A stretch of DNA of 64,000 bases from Blastococcus sp. LR1 (lineage in GTDB: Bacteria; Actinomycetota; Actinomycetes; Mycobacteriales; Geodermatophilaceae): assembly GCF_020166105.1 (NCBI RefSeq), contig NZ_JAIUJY010000001.1, positions 620,001 through 684,000 on the forward strand. The letters are read 5' to 3'. The translations under genes and the position numbers were made by a program. This document shows positions 9,482-19,218 of the stretch, piece by piece; the first letter of the stretch is position 1, and every line of letters starts with the position of its first letter. Below the pieces are notes generated by a model. It was not told where the DNA came from. It ran no database searches and saw only the letters and a list, made by a program, of their open reading frames with translations.

Positions 9482-10243
9482 TCAGATCGCTGCGTGCTCC
9501 TGGAGGGGGCGCGCCTCGCGGTCGGGACCGAGCGGATCGGCCACGGTCCCGGTGTCGTCGAGCCGGCCCTGCGCCACACGCACGGCCCGGGGGGGCGACG
9601 GCGGGCGCAGGTCGGCGACGGCAGCCAGGGCGGCCAACACGTCGTCCGGTCGTACAGCGGGCGTTCCCTGCCGGACGACCATGTGCAGTATGGCACAACC
9701 GGCCTCGTCGCCCACCCACGCGCTGGCCACCGCCGGGCGTGCGTCGATGTCCTTCAGCCCGTTCTTCGTGCGCTTCGCGATGGTGACGACGTCGGCGGCG
9801 AGGAACTTCTCCACGGCCGGCGCGAGCTCGGTCAGGCTCAGGCCGGGAAGCTCCAGCCGCCAGACCGAGGTGTCGATCCGGTCGGCGAGCGAACCGGTGC
9901 CCGGCGCGGCCTCCACGGCCTCGAGGACGGCGATGTCCTCCGGCAGTGCGGCGTCCAGCCCGGCCCGTACGGCCTCGGGGTCGCAGCGCACCGCCAGCCC
10001 GATCTCCACGTACTCCGCCTCGCTGGCCGCGCCCGTGGGTGCCGCCCCCAGGTAGGAGATCTTCGGGTGCGGGCTGAACCCGGCCGAGAACGCCATCGGC
10101 ACCTGGGCGCGGCGCAGCGCGCGCTCCAGGGCGCGGGCGAGGTCGCGGTGGCTCGCGAAGCGCAGGCGACCCCGCTTGGCGTACCGGATCCGCAGCTTCT
10201 GGACCGTCGGGGGCGGCGGCGGGCCGTCGGGCTGACGGGCCAT
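9482..10243 (-). CDS. Radical SAM-linked DUF2344 protein (TIGR03936 type)
   Basis: 253 residues. The conserved opening VQKLRIRYAKRGRLRFASHRDLARAL and the FSAGFSPHPKISYL motif identify the DUF2344 family, which always travels with a B12-binding radical SAM protein, here directly upstream. The start ATG shares one base with the upstream stop (TGATG), so the pair is translationally coupled. A ribosome or tRNA modification role has been suggested for such pairs, but the reaction is not established. The start near 10243 is well supported by the overlap. Confidence 0.88.
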   Translation of the reverse strand: MARQPDGPPPPPTVQKLRIRYAKRGRLRFASHRDLARALERALRRAQVPMAFSAGFSPHPKISYLGAAPTGAASEAEYVEIGLAVRCDPEAVRAGLDAALPEDIAVLEAVEAAPGTGSLADRIDTSVWRLELPGLSLTELAPAVEKFLAADVVTIAKRTKNGLKDIDARPAVASAWVGDEAGCAILHMVVRQGTPAVRPDDVLAALAAVADLRPPSPPRAVRVAQGRLDDTGTVADPLGPDREARPLQEHAAI

Positions 10244-12186
10244 CAGACGACCGTCAGCGGGATCAGGCTGCGCCCGGTGGGGCCGATCTGGATCTCGGTG
10301 CCCATGGTCGGGCAGACACCGCAGTCGTAGCAGGGGGTCCACCGGCAGTCGGCGACCTCCTCCTCGGAGATGGCGTCCTGCCAGTCGTCCCAGAGCCACT
10401 CCTTGTCCAGCCCGGAGTCCAGGTGGTCCCAGGGCAGGATCTCGTGCTCGGTGCGCTCGCGGGTGGTGTACCAGTCGAGGTCGACGCCGAAGGCCGCGAG
10501 CTCCTCGGCCGCGGACTGCGTCCAGCGGTCGTAGGAGAAGTGCTCGCTCCAGCCGTCGAACTTGCCGCCCTCGCGCCAGACCCGCTCGATGACCCGGCCG
10601 ACGCGGCGGTCGCCGCGGGAGAGCAGGCCTTCGATCGCTCCCGGCTTGCCGTCGTGGTAGCGCAGCCCGATGGAGCGGCCGATCTTGCGGTCCTCGTTGA
10701 TCTTCTGCCGGAGCAGCCGGAGCCGGTTGTCGATGACCTCGGGGCTGGCCTGGCTCGCCCACTGGAACGGGGTGTGCGGCTTGGGCACGAAGCCGCCGAT
10801 GGAGACGGTGCAGCGGATGTCCTTGCGGCCGCTGGCCTCGCGGCCGGCGCGGATGACCTCGACCGCGAGGTCCGCGATCTCCAGGACGTCCTCGTCGGTC
10901 TCGGTGGGCAGACCGCACATGAAGTAGAGCTTCACCTGGGTCCAGCCGTTGGCGTACGCCGTCGTCACCGTGCGGACGAGGTCCTCCTTGGACACCGTCT
11001 TGTTGATGACCCGGCGGATCCGCTCGCTGCCGCCCTCGGGGGCGAAGGTGAGGCCGGAGCGACGTCCGTTGCGGGACAGCTCGTTGGCCAGCGTGACGTT
11101 GAAGGCGTCGACGCGGGTGCTGGGCAGGCTCAGGCCGGTGTTGGTGCCCTCGTAGCGGTCGGCGAGCTCCTTGGCGACCTGGCCGATCTCGGAGTGGTCG
11201 GCGCTCGACAGCGAGAGCAGCCCCACCTCCTCGTAGCCGGTCGCCTTGAGGCCCTGCTCGACCATGGAGCCGATGCCGGTGATCGTCCGCTCGCGGACCG
11301 GGCGGGTGATCATGCCGGCCTGGCAGAAGCGGCAACCCCGGGTGCAGCCGCGGAAGATCTCCACGCTCATGCGCTCGTGCACCGACTCGGCCAGCGGCAC
11401 CAGCGGCGTCTTCGGGTAGGGCCACTCGTCGAGGTCCATGACGGTGCGCTTGCCGACGCGCTCGGGCACGTCGTCCCGGGTGCGGGTGACGGCGGCGATC
11501 GTGCCGTCCGGGCCGTAGGAGACGGCGTAGAAGCGCGGGACGTAGACGCCGTCGATGCGGGCCAGCCGGGCGAGCAGCTCCTCGCGGCCGCCGGGGCGGC
11601 CCTGGGCCTTCCACGCCTTGACGACGTCGGTGATGTCGCCGACGGCCTGCTCGCCGTCGCCCAGCACGGCGCAGTCGACGAAGTCGGCCACCGGCTCGGG
11701 GTTGAAGGCGGCGTGCCCGCCGGCGACGACGACCGGGTGGCTCTCGTCGCGGTCGACGACGTGCAGCGGGATGCCGGCGAGGTCGAGCGCCTCGAGCAGG
11801 TTCGTGTACCCGAGCTCGGTGGCGAAGCTGACGCCGAGCAGGTCGAAGTCCCGGACGGCGCGGTGGCCGTCGACGGTGAACTGGCCGACGCCGGCCTCGC
11901 GCATCAGGGCGGCGAGGTCGGGCCACACGGCGTAAGTGCGCTCGGCGAGAGTGTCCGGGCGCTCGTTGAGCACCTCGTACAGGATCATGAGGCCCTGGTT
12001 GGGCAGGCCGACCTCGTAGGCGTCGGGGTACATCAGCGCCCAGTGCACGTCCGCGGTCTCCCACGGCTTCAGCTGGGCGTTGAGTTCACCGCCGACGTAC
12101 TGGATCGGCTTCTGGATCTGGGCCAGCAGCGGCTCGAGTCGCGGGTAGAGCGACTCCCCTGCGGTGGTGCGGAGATCAGCAGTCAT
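10243..12186 (-). CDS. B12-binding-domain radical SAM protein (TIGR03960 type)
   Basis: 647 residues. A cobalamin-binding-like Rossmann domain (about 45-200, with VVVAGGHAAFNPEP) precedes the radical SAM barrel. The 4Fe-4S motif CTRGCRFC is at 281-288 (CxxxCxxC). The C-terminus holds a second cysteine group, PCYDCGVCP, possibly an auxiliary cluster. It would generate a 5'-deoxyadenosyl radical; the substrate is unknown. The ATG at 12186 is chosen because residues upstream are low-complexity Arg/Pro. It forms a two-gene operon with the DUF2344 protein. Confidence 0.9.
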   Translation of the reverse strand: MTADLRTTAGESLYPRLEPLLAQIQKPIQYVGGELNAQLKPWETADVHWALMYPDAYEVGLPNQGLMILYEVLNERPDTLAERTYAVWPDLAALMREAGVGQFTVDGHRAVRDFDLLGVSFATELGYTNLLEALDLAGIPLHVVDRDESHPVVVAGGHAAFNPEPVADFVDCAVLGDGEQAVGDITDVVKAWKAQGRPGGREELLARLARIDGVYVPRFYAVSYGPDGTIAAVTRTRDDVPERVGKRTVMDLDEWPYPKTPLVPLAESVHERMSVEIFRGCTRGCRFCQAGMITRPVRERTITGIGSMVEQGLKATGYEEVGLLSLSSADHSEIGQVAKELADRYEGTNTGLSLPSTRVDAFNVTLANELSRNGRRSGLTFAPEGGSERIRRVINKTVSKEDLVRTVTTAYANGWTQVKLYFMCGLPTETDEDVLEIADLAVEVIRAGREASGRKDIRCTVSIGGFVPKPHTPFQWASQASPEVIDNRLRLLRQKINEDRKIGRSIGLRYHDGKPGAIEGLLSRGDRRVGRVIERVWREGGKFDGWSEHFSYDRWTQSAAEELAAFGVDLDWYTTRERTEHEILPWDHLDSGLDKEWLWDDWQDAISEEEVADCRWTPCYDCGVCPTMGTEIQIGPTGRSLIPLTVV

Positions 12187-12320
12187 GACCGGTCCAGGGT
12201 AGACGGCGCTCTGCGCCACCCCTCTCCCTCGGCCGCCGGACGGCGGTTCTCCCCGGCGCGGCGTGGCCCTGGGTGCGGGAGGCAGACTGGCTGTCCGGAA
12301 CGCCAGACGAGGAGAACCCG

Positions 12321-12527
12321 GTGGAACAGCGGACATCGACGAACGGCGCGCTCGGGCTGGCAGGCGGCGTCCTCGCCCTGCTCTCACTGCTGGGCCTGGT
12401 GCTCATCGGCGTGTTCCTCGAGTCGACGCCGGGCGGGGCCGAGGGCACCCTCCTGCTGCTCTGCTGGGCCGGTCTCGTCGCCGGGATCGTGCTGGCGGCC
12501 GTCGCGGTCGTGCGCTCCACGCGCTGA
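12321..12527 (+). CDS. Small two-helix membrane protein
   Basis: 68 residues from the GTG at 12321, preceded by GAGGAG at a good distance. After a short polar N-terminus there are two hydrophobic helices (about 12-33 and 42-62) joined by a short Glu/Pro/Gly loop, ending in a basic tail. No family is recognised. It is divergent from the radical SAM operon and reads toward the XRE gene. It could be a small stress or envelope protein; the function is unknown. Confidence 0.55.
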   Translation: MEQRTSTNGALGLAGGVLALLSLLGLVLIGVFLESTPGGAEGTLLLLCWAGLVAGIVLAAVAVVRSTR

Positions 12528-12564
12528 CCCCTCCCCGAAACGGCGGTCGGCGCTTCCCTGAGGT

Positions 12565-12580
12565 GTAGCAATAATGCTAC
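12565..12580 (+). promoter_or_regulatory. Palindromic operator over the promoter of the XRE gene
   Basis: GTAGCA-ATAA-TGCTAC is a perfect 6-bp inverted repeat ending 10 nt before the regulator's ATG. It contains AATAAT, a plausible -10. A small XRE repressor directly downstream makes autoregulation at this site likely. Confidence 0.5.
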
Positions 12581-12590
12581 GTTTCGTCGC

Positions 12591-12857
12591 ATGGGACGAC
12601 AGCCCCGCTCCGAGGCGGACAAGGTGCACGACCGCATCGCCGTCCTGCGCGCCGACCGCGGCGTGAGCCGCAAGGAACTCGCCGACGCCGTCGGCGTCCA
12701 CCCGCAGACGATCGGCTACGTGGAGCGCGGCGAGTACAGCCCCTCGCTGGCGCTCGCCCTGCGCATCGCCCGCTTCTTCGACGTCCCCGTGGAAGCGGTC
12801 TTCTCCCTCGACCCGCTGCCCTCGCTCAGCGAGGAACTCCTCAGGAGGACGACGTGA
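12591..12857 (+). CDS. Small XRE-family transcriptional regulator
   Basis: 88 residues. A five-helix HTH (about 15-70) with SRKELADAVGVHPQTIGYVERG matches the YozG/XRE type that is often encoded beside a small membrane protein. It is cytoplasmic and DNA-binding. Its stop overlaps the next gene by 4 nt (GTGA), so regulator and membrane protein are coupled. A 16-bp palindrome immediately upstream is a likely binding site. Confidence 0.85.
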   Translation: MGRQPRSEADKVHDRIAVLRADRGVSRKELADAVGVHPQTIGYVERGEYSPSLALALRIARFFDVPVEAVFSLDPLPSLSEELLRRTT

Positions 12858-13357
12858 GCACCTCTCCCGAGCAGACCTACCTGGCCCGCGCCTTCGACGA
12901 CGGCCGCTACGACTGGGCGCGCGCCCGGCGGATCCGCCGCCGCGTCGTCGTCGCCCAGGTCGTGCTGCTGACCGGACTGGTCGCCGCGGTCGTGGCCGCG
13001 GCGACGACCGACGACGGCTGGCCGGGATGGTTCTTCATCGCCTGGACGGTCGGTCTGCTGGTCTTCATCCCGCTGCACTCGGTGCTGAACCTGGGCATCC
13101 GGGGCGTCTTCGACCGCAGCGACCGGTCGCTCGACGAGCACCAGCAGACGCTCCGCGAGCGGTCGTTCCTGGCGATGGCCTGGCCGGCGACGGCGTTGCA
13201 CTTCCTCGCGTGGACGGGTGCGGTCACCGTCGTCGCGACCAGCGGGCACGTGGCGCCGGCCCTGTGCTGGGGCTTCCTGCTGTGGTTCGCCGCGGGCCTG
13301 ACGGCCTACTGGCACCTCGCCTGGACCGCACCCGACGAGCCCGCCGACCTCTGCTGA
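12854..13357 (+). CDS. Integral membrane protein coupled to XRE regulator
   Basis: 167 residues with about four membrane helices (near 32-52, 58-80, 108-128, 133-155) and an Arg-rich N-terminal cytoplasmic segment (DWARARRIRRR). The layout resembles the DUF2178-like membrane partners found next to YozG-type regulators, but I cannot assign it firmly. The GTG start overlaps the regulator stop. A strong bidirectional hairpin follows. Function unknown; probably a regulated envelope component. Confidence 0.75.
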   Translation: MSTSPEQTYLARAFDDGRYDWARARRIRRRVVVAQVVLLTGLVAAVVAAATTDDGWPGWFFIAWTVGLLVFIPLHSVLNLGIRGVFDRSDRSLDEHQQTLRERSFLAMAWPATALHFLAWTGAVTVVATSGHVAPALCWGFLLWFAAGLTAYWHLAWTAPDEPADLC

Positions 13358-13386
13358 AGGACCCCCTCGTCCCCCACCACTCGCGA

Positions 13387-13422
13387 GCTCGTGGCGGGCC
13401 CCACGAGGGGCCCGCCACGAGC
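13387..13422. terminator. Bidirectional terminator hairpin between convergent genes
   Basis: A perfect 16-bp inverted repeat, GCTCGTGGCGGGCCCC and its complement, with a 4-nt loop, sits between the convergent membrane-protein gene (+) and ndk (-). It can terminate both transcripts. Confidence 0.85.
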
Positions 13423-13428
13423 CGAGTA

Positions 13429-13839
13429 CTAGGCGAGGCCGGGGAAGAAGATGCCGATCTCGCGCTCGGCGGACTCGGGCGAGTCGGAGCCGTGCACGAT
13501 GTTGTTCTGCACCTCGAGGGCGAAGTCGCCGCGGATCGTGCCCGGAGCGGCCTTCACCGGGTCGGTGGCGCCGGCCAGTGCGCGGAAGGCCTCGATGGCG
13601 CGCGGGCCCTCGACCACGAGCGCGAGCAGCGGGCCGCCGGTGATGAACTCGACGAGGTCCCCGAAGAAGGGCCGCTCGCTGTGCTCGGCGTAGTGGGTCT
13701 CGGCGACCTCACGGGGCAGGGTGCGCAGCTCGGCGGCGACGAGACGCAGGCCCTTGCGCTCCAGGCGGGTGATCACCTCGCCCACGAGGCCACGGGCAAC
13801 ACCGTCGGGCTTGACGAGGACGAGAGAGCGTTCGGTCAC
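13429..13839 (-). CDS. ndk: Nucleoside diphosphate kinase
   Basis: 136 residues, normal for the bacterial hexameric or tetrameric enzyme. It starts [13 protein letters not shown] and has the active-site NNIVHGSDS, whose His is transiently phosphorylated while the gamma-phosphate moves from ATP to an NDP. The C-terminal [10 protein letters not shown] is standard. It lies downstream of folC and DUF4233, a conserved actinobacterial arrangement. Confidence 0.97.
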   Translation of the reverse strand: MTERSLVLVKPDGVARGLVGEVITRLERKGLRLVAAELRTLPREVAETHYAEHSERPFFGDLVEFITGGPLLALVVEGPRAIEAFRALAGATDPVKAAPGTIRGDFALEVQNNIVHGSDSPESAEREIGIFFPGLA

Positions 13840-13850
13840 GGGGCCGGAGC

Positions 13851-14258
13851 CTACGTGGTGGGCGTGGCCTCGCCGTCCGCGTCACTCGTCCGGGGCTCCG
13901 CGACGGCGCCGAACCGGCTGCCGACGAGCTCCTTGCGCACCTGCAGCAGATAGAGCCAGATGAGCACGAAGCCGCCGCCGACGAACCACATCACGCTGTT
14001 CATCAGGCCGGTGAGCAGCAGCGGGACCTGCAGCGCAGTGCCGATCGCCAGTCCGCGCTCGCGTCGCTGGACGCCGCTGGACAGGATCAGGATCAGCGAG
14101 AGCGCCAGCAGCAGGCCGAGCCGGACCCCGCCCAGCCCCTCCTCCGTCTGCGCGATGCCCCGCGGCACGAAGAGGACGGCGAGACCTTCCAGCACGAGGA
14201 CGCCGGCGGCAGCGCCGCGCAGCGCCTTCGCCGCCCGCAGCGGATCGGGCGAGGTCAC
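13851..14258 (-). CDS. DUF4233 membrane protein
   Basis: 135 residues with about four hydrophobic helices: [45 protein letters not shown] and [12 protein letters not shown]. This family is found between folC and ndk in many actinobacteria, as here, and its function is unknown. The GTG start overlaps the folC stop by 4 nt. The last 20 residues are polar and cytoplasmic. The gap to ndk is only 11 nt, so folC, this gene and ndk probably form one transcript. Confidence 0.85.
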   Translation of the reverse strand: MTSPDPLRAAKALRGAAAGVLVLEGLAVLFVPRGIAQTEEGLGGVRLGLLLALSLILILSSGVQRRERGLAIGTALQVPLLLTGLMNSVMWFVGGGFVLIWLYLLQVRKELVGSRFGAVAEPRTSDADGEATPTT

Positions 14259-15610
14259 GCGGCACCGCCGGCGAAGAGGGTGCGGGCCTCCCCGGCGGTG
14301 ATGACGCTGCCGGTCACCAGCACGCCCGAGCCACCGAGCGCGTCGTCCGGACCGGCCTCTGCCAGCTCGATCGCCTCGGTCACCGCCTCGGAGAGCCGGG
14401 GCGAGACGCTGACCCGGTCGGCGCCGAAGATCTCCACGGCCAGCGCGCCGAGCTCGTCGGCCGGGATCGACCGGGCCGAGCTGTTCTGCGTGACCACCAG
14501 CTCGGCGCAGACGTCCTCCAGCGCGGCGAGCATGCCGGCGACGTCCTTGCCCTGGACCGCCCCGACGACACCGACGAGCCGGGTGAAGTCGAAGGACTCC
14601 CGGATCGCCTCGACCGTCGCCGTCATCCCGGCCGGGTTGTGGGCGGCGTCGACCAGGACCGTCGGGCTGGTGCGCACCTTCTCCAGCCGGCCGGGCGAGC
14701 GGACGCCGGCGAACGCGGCGCGCACAGTCTCCTGCTCGATCGGCCCGGTGGCGGACCCGGCGCCGAGGAACGCCTCGACCGCGGCCAGCGCCGTCGCCGC
14801 GTTCTGCGCCTGGTGCTGGCCGAACAGCGGGAGGAAAACCTCGTCGTACTCGCCGCCGAGGCCCTGCAACCGGACCTGCTGACCGCCGACGGCGACCTTG
14901 CGCTCCAGCACGCCGAACTCGGTGCCCTCGCGGGCGACGACCGCCTCGACCTCGACCGCGCGGCGGACCAGGGCGTCGAGGCCCCCGGGCTGCTGGTGGG
15001 CGAGCACGGCGATGGAGTCGGCCTTGATGATCCCGGCCTTCTCCCCCGCGATCGTCGGGACGTCGGGGCCGAGGTACTCGGAGTGGTCCATCGACACCGG
15101 GGTGACGACGGCGACCCGCGCGTCGACGACGTTGGTCGCGTCCCAGGTGCCGCCCATGCCGACCTCGATGACGGCGACGTCGACCGGCGCGTCGGCGAAG
15201 AGGGCGTACGCCATCCCGACCATCACCTCGAAGAACGACATCGGGATCTCGCCGGCGGCGTCGACCATCTGCACGTAGGGCTCGATGTCGCGGTAGGTCT
15301 CGACGAAGCGCTCGGGGCTCACCGGCTGGCCGTCGAGCACGATGCGCTCGCGCATGGACTGCAGGTGCGGGCTGGTGAAGCGGCCGACCCTCAGGCCGAA
15401 GCCACGCAGCAGCTCGTCGATCATGCGCGCCGTCGTCGTCTTGCCGTTGGTGCCCGCCACCTGGATCACCGGCATCGCCCGGTGCGGTGACCCGAGGAGG
15501 TCGACCAGGGCGTTGATGCGGGTGAGCGAGGGCTCCAACCGGCTCTCCGGCCACCGCGCCAGGAGCTCGTTCTCCACCCGGGCGAGGTCACCGGTGCTGC
15601 CGTTGCTCAT
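14255..15610 (-). CDS. folC: Bifunctional folylpolyglutamate/dihydrofolate synthase
   Basis: 451 residues. The Mur-ligase fold is shown by the P-loop [15 protein letters not shown] (about 50-64), the SPHL motif, SMDHSEYLG, and the C-terminal DAAHNPAG substrate loop. It adds glutamates to folates and may also join dihydropteroate and glutamate. The ATG at 15610 is preceded by a GAGCAGG site and lies only 42 bp from the divergent valS start. The long frame continuing upstream of this ATG is antisense to valS and was ignored. Confidence 0.94.
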   Translation of the reverse strand: MSNGSTGDLARVENELLARWPESRLEPSLTRINALVDLLGSPHRAMPVIQVAGTNGKTTTARMIDELLRGFGLRVGRFTSPHLQSMRERIVLDGQPVSPERFVETYRDIEPYVQMVDAAGEIPMSFFEVMVGMAYALFADAPVDVAVIEVGMGGTWDATNVVDARVAVVTPVSMDHSEYLGPDVPTIAGEKAGIIKADSIAVLAHQQPGGLDALVRRAVEVEAVVAREGTEFGVLERKVAVGGQQVRLQGLGGEYDEVFLPLFGQHQAQNAATALAAVEAFLGAGSATGPIEQETVRAAFAGVRSPGRLEKVRTSPTVLVDAAHNPAGMTATVEAIRESFDFTRLVGVVGAVQGKDVAGMLAALEDVCAELVVTQNSSARSIPADELGALAVEIFGADRVSVSPRLSEAVTEAIELAEAGPDDALGGSGVLVTGSVITAGEARTLFAGGAA

Positions 15611-15639
15611 CCTGCTCAGGATGCCAGTCCCGTTGTTCC

Positions 15640-15652
15640 TAGACTGAGCCCC
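15640..15652 (+). promoter_or_regulatory. Extremely short divergent promoter; valS probably leaderless
   Basis: TAGACT (15640-15645) lies 7 nt before the valS ATG. With this as the -10 element, transcription would begin at or next to the ATG, giving a leaderless mRNA, a common state in actinobacteria. The whole folC/valS divergent gap is 42 bp. Confidence 0.4.
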
Positions 15653-18238
15653 ATGGCTAGCGATATGGCGACCTCCGACACTGCTGCCCCGGCTGCGACC
15701 GTCGCCGTACCCGAGAAGCCGACCATCGACGGCCTCGAGGAGAAGTGGATCGCCCGCTGGGCGGAGCAGGACACCTACGGGTTCGACCGCGACGCCGCGC
15801 TGCAGGCCCCGCGCGAGCAGATCTACTCGATCGACACTCCCCCGCCGACGGCCAGCGGCTCGCTGCACGTGGGGCACGTCTTCAGCTACACCCACACCGA
15901 CATCGTCGCCCGCTACCAGCGGATGCTCGGCAAGCACGTCTACTACCCGATGGGCTGGGACGACAACGGCCTGCCGACCGAGCGCCGGGTGCAGAACTAC
16001 TACGGCGTGCGCTGCGACCCGGCCCTCCCCTACGACCCGTCGTTCGTGCCGCCGGAGAAGCCGGGCAAGGACCAGATCCCGGTCTCCCGCCGGAACTTCG
16101 TCGAGCTGTGCATGCAGCTCACCGAGGTCGACGAGGCCGAGTTCGAGAAGCTCTGGCGCCGGGTGGGCCTGTCGGTGGACTGGTCGAACGTCTACCGCAC
16201 GATCTCGGAGAGCTCCCGGGCCACGGCCCAGCGGATGTTCCTCAAGAACCTGGCGCGCGGTGAGGCCTACGCCCAGGAGGCACCGACCCTCTGGGACGTC
16301 ACCTTCCGCACCGCCGTCGCCCAGGCCGAGCTCGAGGACCGCGAGCGCCCCGGCGCCTACCACCGGATCGGTTTCGCCGGCCCGTCCGGACCGGTCTTCA
16401 TCGAGACCACCCGCCCCGAGCTGCTGCCGGCCTGCGTCGCCCTGGTCGCGCACCCCGACGACGAGCGCTACAAGCCGCTGTTCGGCAAGACGGTGACGAC
16501 GCCGCTGTTCGGCGTCGAGGTGCCGGTGGTCGCGCACCGCCTCGCCGAGCCGGACAAGGGCTCGGGCATCGCGATGATCTGCACCTTCGGCGACCTGAAC
16601 GACGTCACCTGGTGGCGCGAGCTGCAGCTGCCGACCCGCCCGATCATCGGCTGGGACGGCCGGCTGCTCGCCGAGCCGCCGGCCGGCGTCGGCGCCTCCC
16701 CCTACGACGAGCTGGCCGGCAAGACCGTGTTCAGCGCGCAGCAGCGGATCGTCGAGCTGCTCCGGGAGTCCGGCGACCTGAAGGGCGACCCGAAGCCGAT
16801 CACCCACCCGGTGAAGTTCTTCGAGAAGGGCGAGCGCCCGCTGGAGATCGTCACCACGCGCCAGTGGTACATCCGCAACGGCGGCCGGGACGCCGACCTG
16901 CGCGACGCCCTCATCGCCCGCGGCCGGGAGATCCAGTGGGTCCCCGAGCACATGCGGCACCGCTACGACAACTGGGTCGAGGGCCTCAACGGCGACTGGC
17001 TGATCAGCCGGCAGCGCTTCTTCGGCGTCCCCTTCCCGGTCTGGTACCGCCTCGACGCCGAGGGCGAGCCGATCCACGACGAGCCCCTGCTCGCGCCCGA
17101 GGCATCGCTGCCGGTCGACCCGTCGTCGGACGTCCCCGAGGGCTTCACCGAGGACCAGCGCGGCAAGCCGGGCGGCTTCATCGCCGACCCCGACGTCATG
17201 GACACCTGGGCGACGTCGTCGCTGTCGCCGCAGGTCTCCTCGGGCTGGGACATCGACCCGGAGCTCTTCGCCAAGGTCTTCCCGATGGACCAGCGGCCGC
17301 AGGCGCACGACATCATCCGCACCTGGCTGTTCTCCACGGTCGTCCGTGCGCACTTCGAGCACGGCGCCGTCCCGTGGACGCACGCCACCATCTCCGGCTT
17401 CGTGGTCGACCCCGACCGCAAGAAGATGTCGAAGTCCAAGGGCAACGCGACGACGCCGATCGACGTGCTGGAGCGCTACGGCACCGACGCGGTGCGCTGG
17501 CGCGCGGCCGGCGCCCGACCGGGTGCGGACTCGCCGTTCGACGAGGCGCAGATGAAGGTCGGCCGCCGGCTGGCCATGAAGATTCTCAACGTCGGGAAGT
17601 TCGTGCTGGGGCTGGGCGCCTCGGCGTCGCTGACCGCCGCCGACGTCACCGAGCCGATCGACCGGGCGCTGCTCGCCGGGCTGGCCCGCGTCGTGGAGGA
17701 GTCGACCGCCGCGCTGGACGCCTACAACTACACCCGCGCCCTCGAGGTCGCAGAGACGTTCTTCTGGTCGTTCTGCGACGACTACGTCGAGCTGGTGAAG
17801 ACCCGCGCCTACGGTTCCGGCCCCGAGGCCACCTCGGCGCAGGCCGCGCTGGCGGTGGCGCTGGACGTGCAGCTGCGGCTGTTCGCGCCAGTGCTGCCGT
17901 TCGTGACCGACGAGGTGTGGTCGTGGTGGCAGACCGGGTCGGTGCACCGCGCGCCGTGGCCCGTCGCCTCGTCGCTGCCTGGTGACGGCGACCCCGCGGT
18001 GGTGCCGGCCGTCGCCGCTGCCCTGGCGGGTGTGCGCAAGGCGAAGTCCGACGCCAAGCAGTCGATGCGCGCCGAGGTGGAGACCGCCACGGTGACCGCG
18101 CCGGCCGAGCAGGTGCCGCTGGTCGAGGCGGCTCGCGCCGACCTCGCCAACGCCGGGCGGATCAACTCGCTGGTGATCGAGGCCGGTGGGGGCGAGCTGC
18201 GGGTCGAGGTCGTGCTGGCGCCGGTCCCCGAGGCCTGA
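15653..18238 (+). CDS. valS: Valyl-tRNA synthetase
   Basis: 861 residues of a class I synthetase. HVGH (72-75) is the HIGH motif and KMSKS lies near 591. Between them is the CP1 editing insertion that hydrolyses mischarged Thr-tRNA(Val). The [18 protein letters not shown] stretch and the C-terminal anticodon-binding helices are present. It charges tRNA(Val) in the cytoplasm. The first 20 residues are a variable Ala/Thr-rich extension; an internal start at M5 is also possible. No T-box is possible in the short upstream gap. Confidence 0.96.
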   Translation: MASDMATSDTAAPAATVAVPEKPTIDGLEEKWIARWAEQDTYGFDRDAALQAPREQIYSIDTPPPTASGSLHVGHVFSYTHTDIVARYQRMLGKHVYYPMGWDDNGLPTERRVQNYYGVRCDPALPYDPSFVPPEKPGKDQIPVSRRNFVELCMQLTEVDEAEFEKLWRRVGLSVDWSNVYRTISESSRATAQRMFLKNLARGEAYAQEAPTLWDVTFRTAVAQAELEDRERPGAYHRIGFAGPSGPVFIETTRPELLPACVALVAHPDDERYKPLFGKTVTTPLFGVEVPVVAHRLAEPDKGSGIAMICTFGDLNDVTWWRELQLPTRPIIGWDGRLLAEPPAGVGASPYDELAGKTVFSAQQRIVELLRESGDLKGDPKPITHPVKFFEKGERPLEIVTTRQWYIRNGGRDADLRDALIARGREIQWVPEHMRHRYDNWVEGLNGDWLISRQRFFGVPFPVWYRLDAEGEPIHDEPLLAPEASLPVDPSSDVPEGFTEDQRGKPGGFIADPDVMDTWATSSLSPQVSSGWDIDPELFAKVFPMDQRPQAHDIIRTWLFSTVVRAHFEHGAVPWTHATISGFVVDPDRKKMSKSKGNATTPIDVLERYGTDAVRWRAAGARPGADSPFDEAQMKVGRRLAMKILNVGKFVLGLGASASLTAADVTEPIDRALLAGLARVVEESTAALDAYNYTRALEVAETFFWSFCDDYVELVKTRAYGSGPEATSAQAALAVALDVQLRLFAPVLPFVTDEVWSWWQTGSVHRAPWPVASSLPGDGDPAVVPAVAAALAGVRKAKSDAKQSMRAEVETATVTAPAEQVPLVEAARADLANAGRINSLVIEAGGGELRVEVVLAPVPEA

Positions 18239-18246
18239 CCGCCGGG

Positions 18247-19173
18247 TCAGACGGCGTCGACGGTCCAGGCCGGCGCGGGCCCCATGCCGAGCCGCCAGCG
18301 CGCGGCCTCCTCCGACGGGCTGAACGGGCCGAGCGCAAGGCCCAGTGCCCGGAGCTGGGCGCGGGTGACGGCCAGCTGCGCCGTGCCGCCGCTGCCGCGC
18401 CCCGGAACCCCGGCGCACCCGGCGATCGACGGCGACACCACGTAGGCAGCAGCGCCGGACAGCCCGCGGTAGACCACCCGCTCCGGCACGCTCAGGCCGG
18501 GCGGGGCAGCGAGGAACTCGCGCAGGGAGTCGGGCACGGGCCGGAGCTCGGGGCGGTGGGCGGCGAGGGCCTCGGCCAGCTCGGTAGCCGTCGTCGGCAG
18601 GTCGGTGGCGCCCAGCTGCGCCGCGGCGCGGGCCCACTCCCCCACGTAGGAGTCCGGCCAGCCGCGGCCGAAGCGTCGGGTCAGGTCCTTGCCGACAGCC
18701 TGCTGAGCTCCGAGGAACGCGTCGGTGAAGGCCAGGTGCACCCAGCGGAGCAGCGCGGGGTCCGACGCCGAGTAGGCCTGGCCGGCGACCCGGCCGCGGA
18801 CGACCGCGTGCATGCCCCGGACCCGCGCCGCCTCCCGCTCGGCGAGCTCGACGGAGCCGAACGTGCTGACCACCAGCCAGCGGGCCGTCCCGGCCAGCCG
18901 CTTCCACGGGTCCTCGCGGTAGGCGGAGTGCCGCTGGACGCCGGCCAGCGCGAGCGGGTGCGCGCCCTGGCCCAGGAGTGCTGCGACCCCACCCACCAGC
19001 GTGGAGAGATCGCCGTGCACGCGCCAGACGATCCCGTCGGGCTCGAACCAGCCGGGGCCGGTGCCCACGAGGGCGATGTCGCGGACCCAGTCCGGCGCGC
19101 CGGTCGGGTCACCGGAGACGCGGGCCCGGAAGGCTTTCCGCGCCTGCTCGGGCAGTGACGTCAGGGCGCGCAT
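18247..19173 (-). CDS. Oxygenase MpaB family protein (DUF2236)
   Basis: 308 residues. The DUF2236/MpaB signature includes an early DIALVGTGPGWF, the helical GMHAVVRGRVAGQAYSASDP region (the conserved R-G-x-x-x-G-x-x-Y-x-A-x-D-P pattern) and LRWVHLAFTDAFL, whose His is a proposed haem ligand. Relatives include the latex-cleaving oxygenase Lcp and the MpaB peroxisomal enzyme. The substrate here is unknown. No signal peptide is seen. It converges on valS with 8 nt between stops. Confidence 0.85.
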   Translation of the reverse strand: MRALTSLPEQARKAFRARVSGDPTGAPDWVRDIALVGTGPGWFEPDGIVWRVHGDLSTLVGGVAALLGQGAHPLALAGVQRHSAYREDPWKRLAGTARWLVVSTFGSVELAEREAARVRGMHAVVRGRVAGQAYSASDPALLRWVHLAFTDAFLGAQQAVGKDLTRRFGRGWPDSYVGEWARAAAQLGATDLPTTATELAEALAAHRPELRPVPDSLREFLAAPPGLSVPERVVYRGLSGAAAYVVSPSIAGCAGVPGRGSGGTAQLAVTRAQLRALGLALGPFSPSEEAARWRLGMGPAPAWTVDAV

Positions 19174-19218
19174 GCCCCGAATGTCCCACGCACGCCCCAG
19201 AACGGGCCCGCAGGTCGA

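Noticed and set aside
5827-9786. A 1319-codon open frame on the plus strand opposite rne
   Set aside because: It is antisense to a certain rne gene, and its product is a monotonous Gly/Val/Asp/Leu sequence without motifs. Long antisense frames are expected in very GC-rich DNA.
15611-18907. Upstream extension of the folC frame through the valS gene
   Set aside because: It is fully antisense to valS, and the FolC family start coincides with the ATG at 15610.
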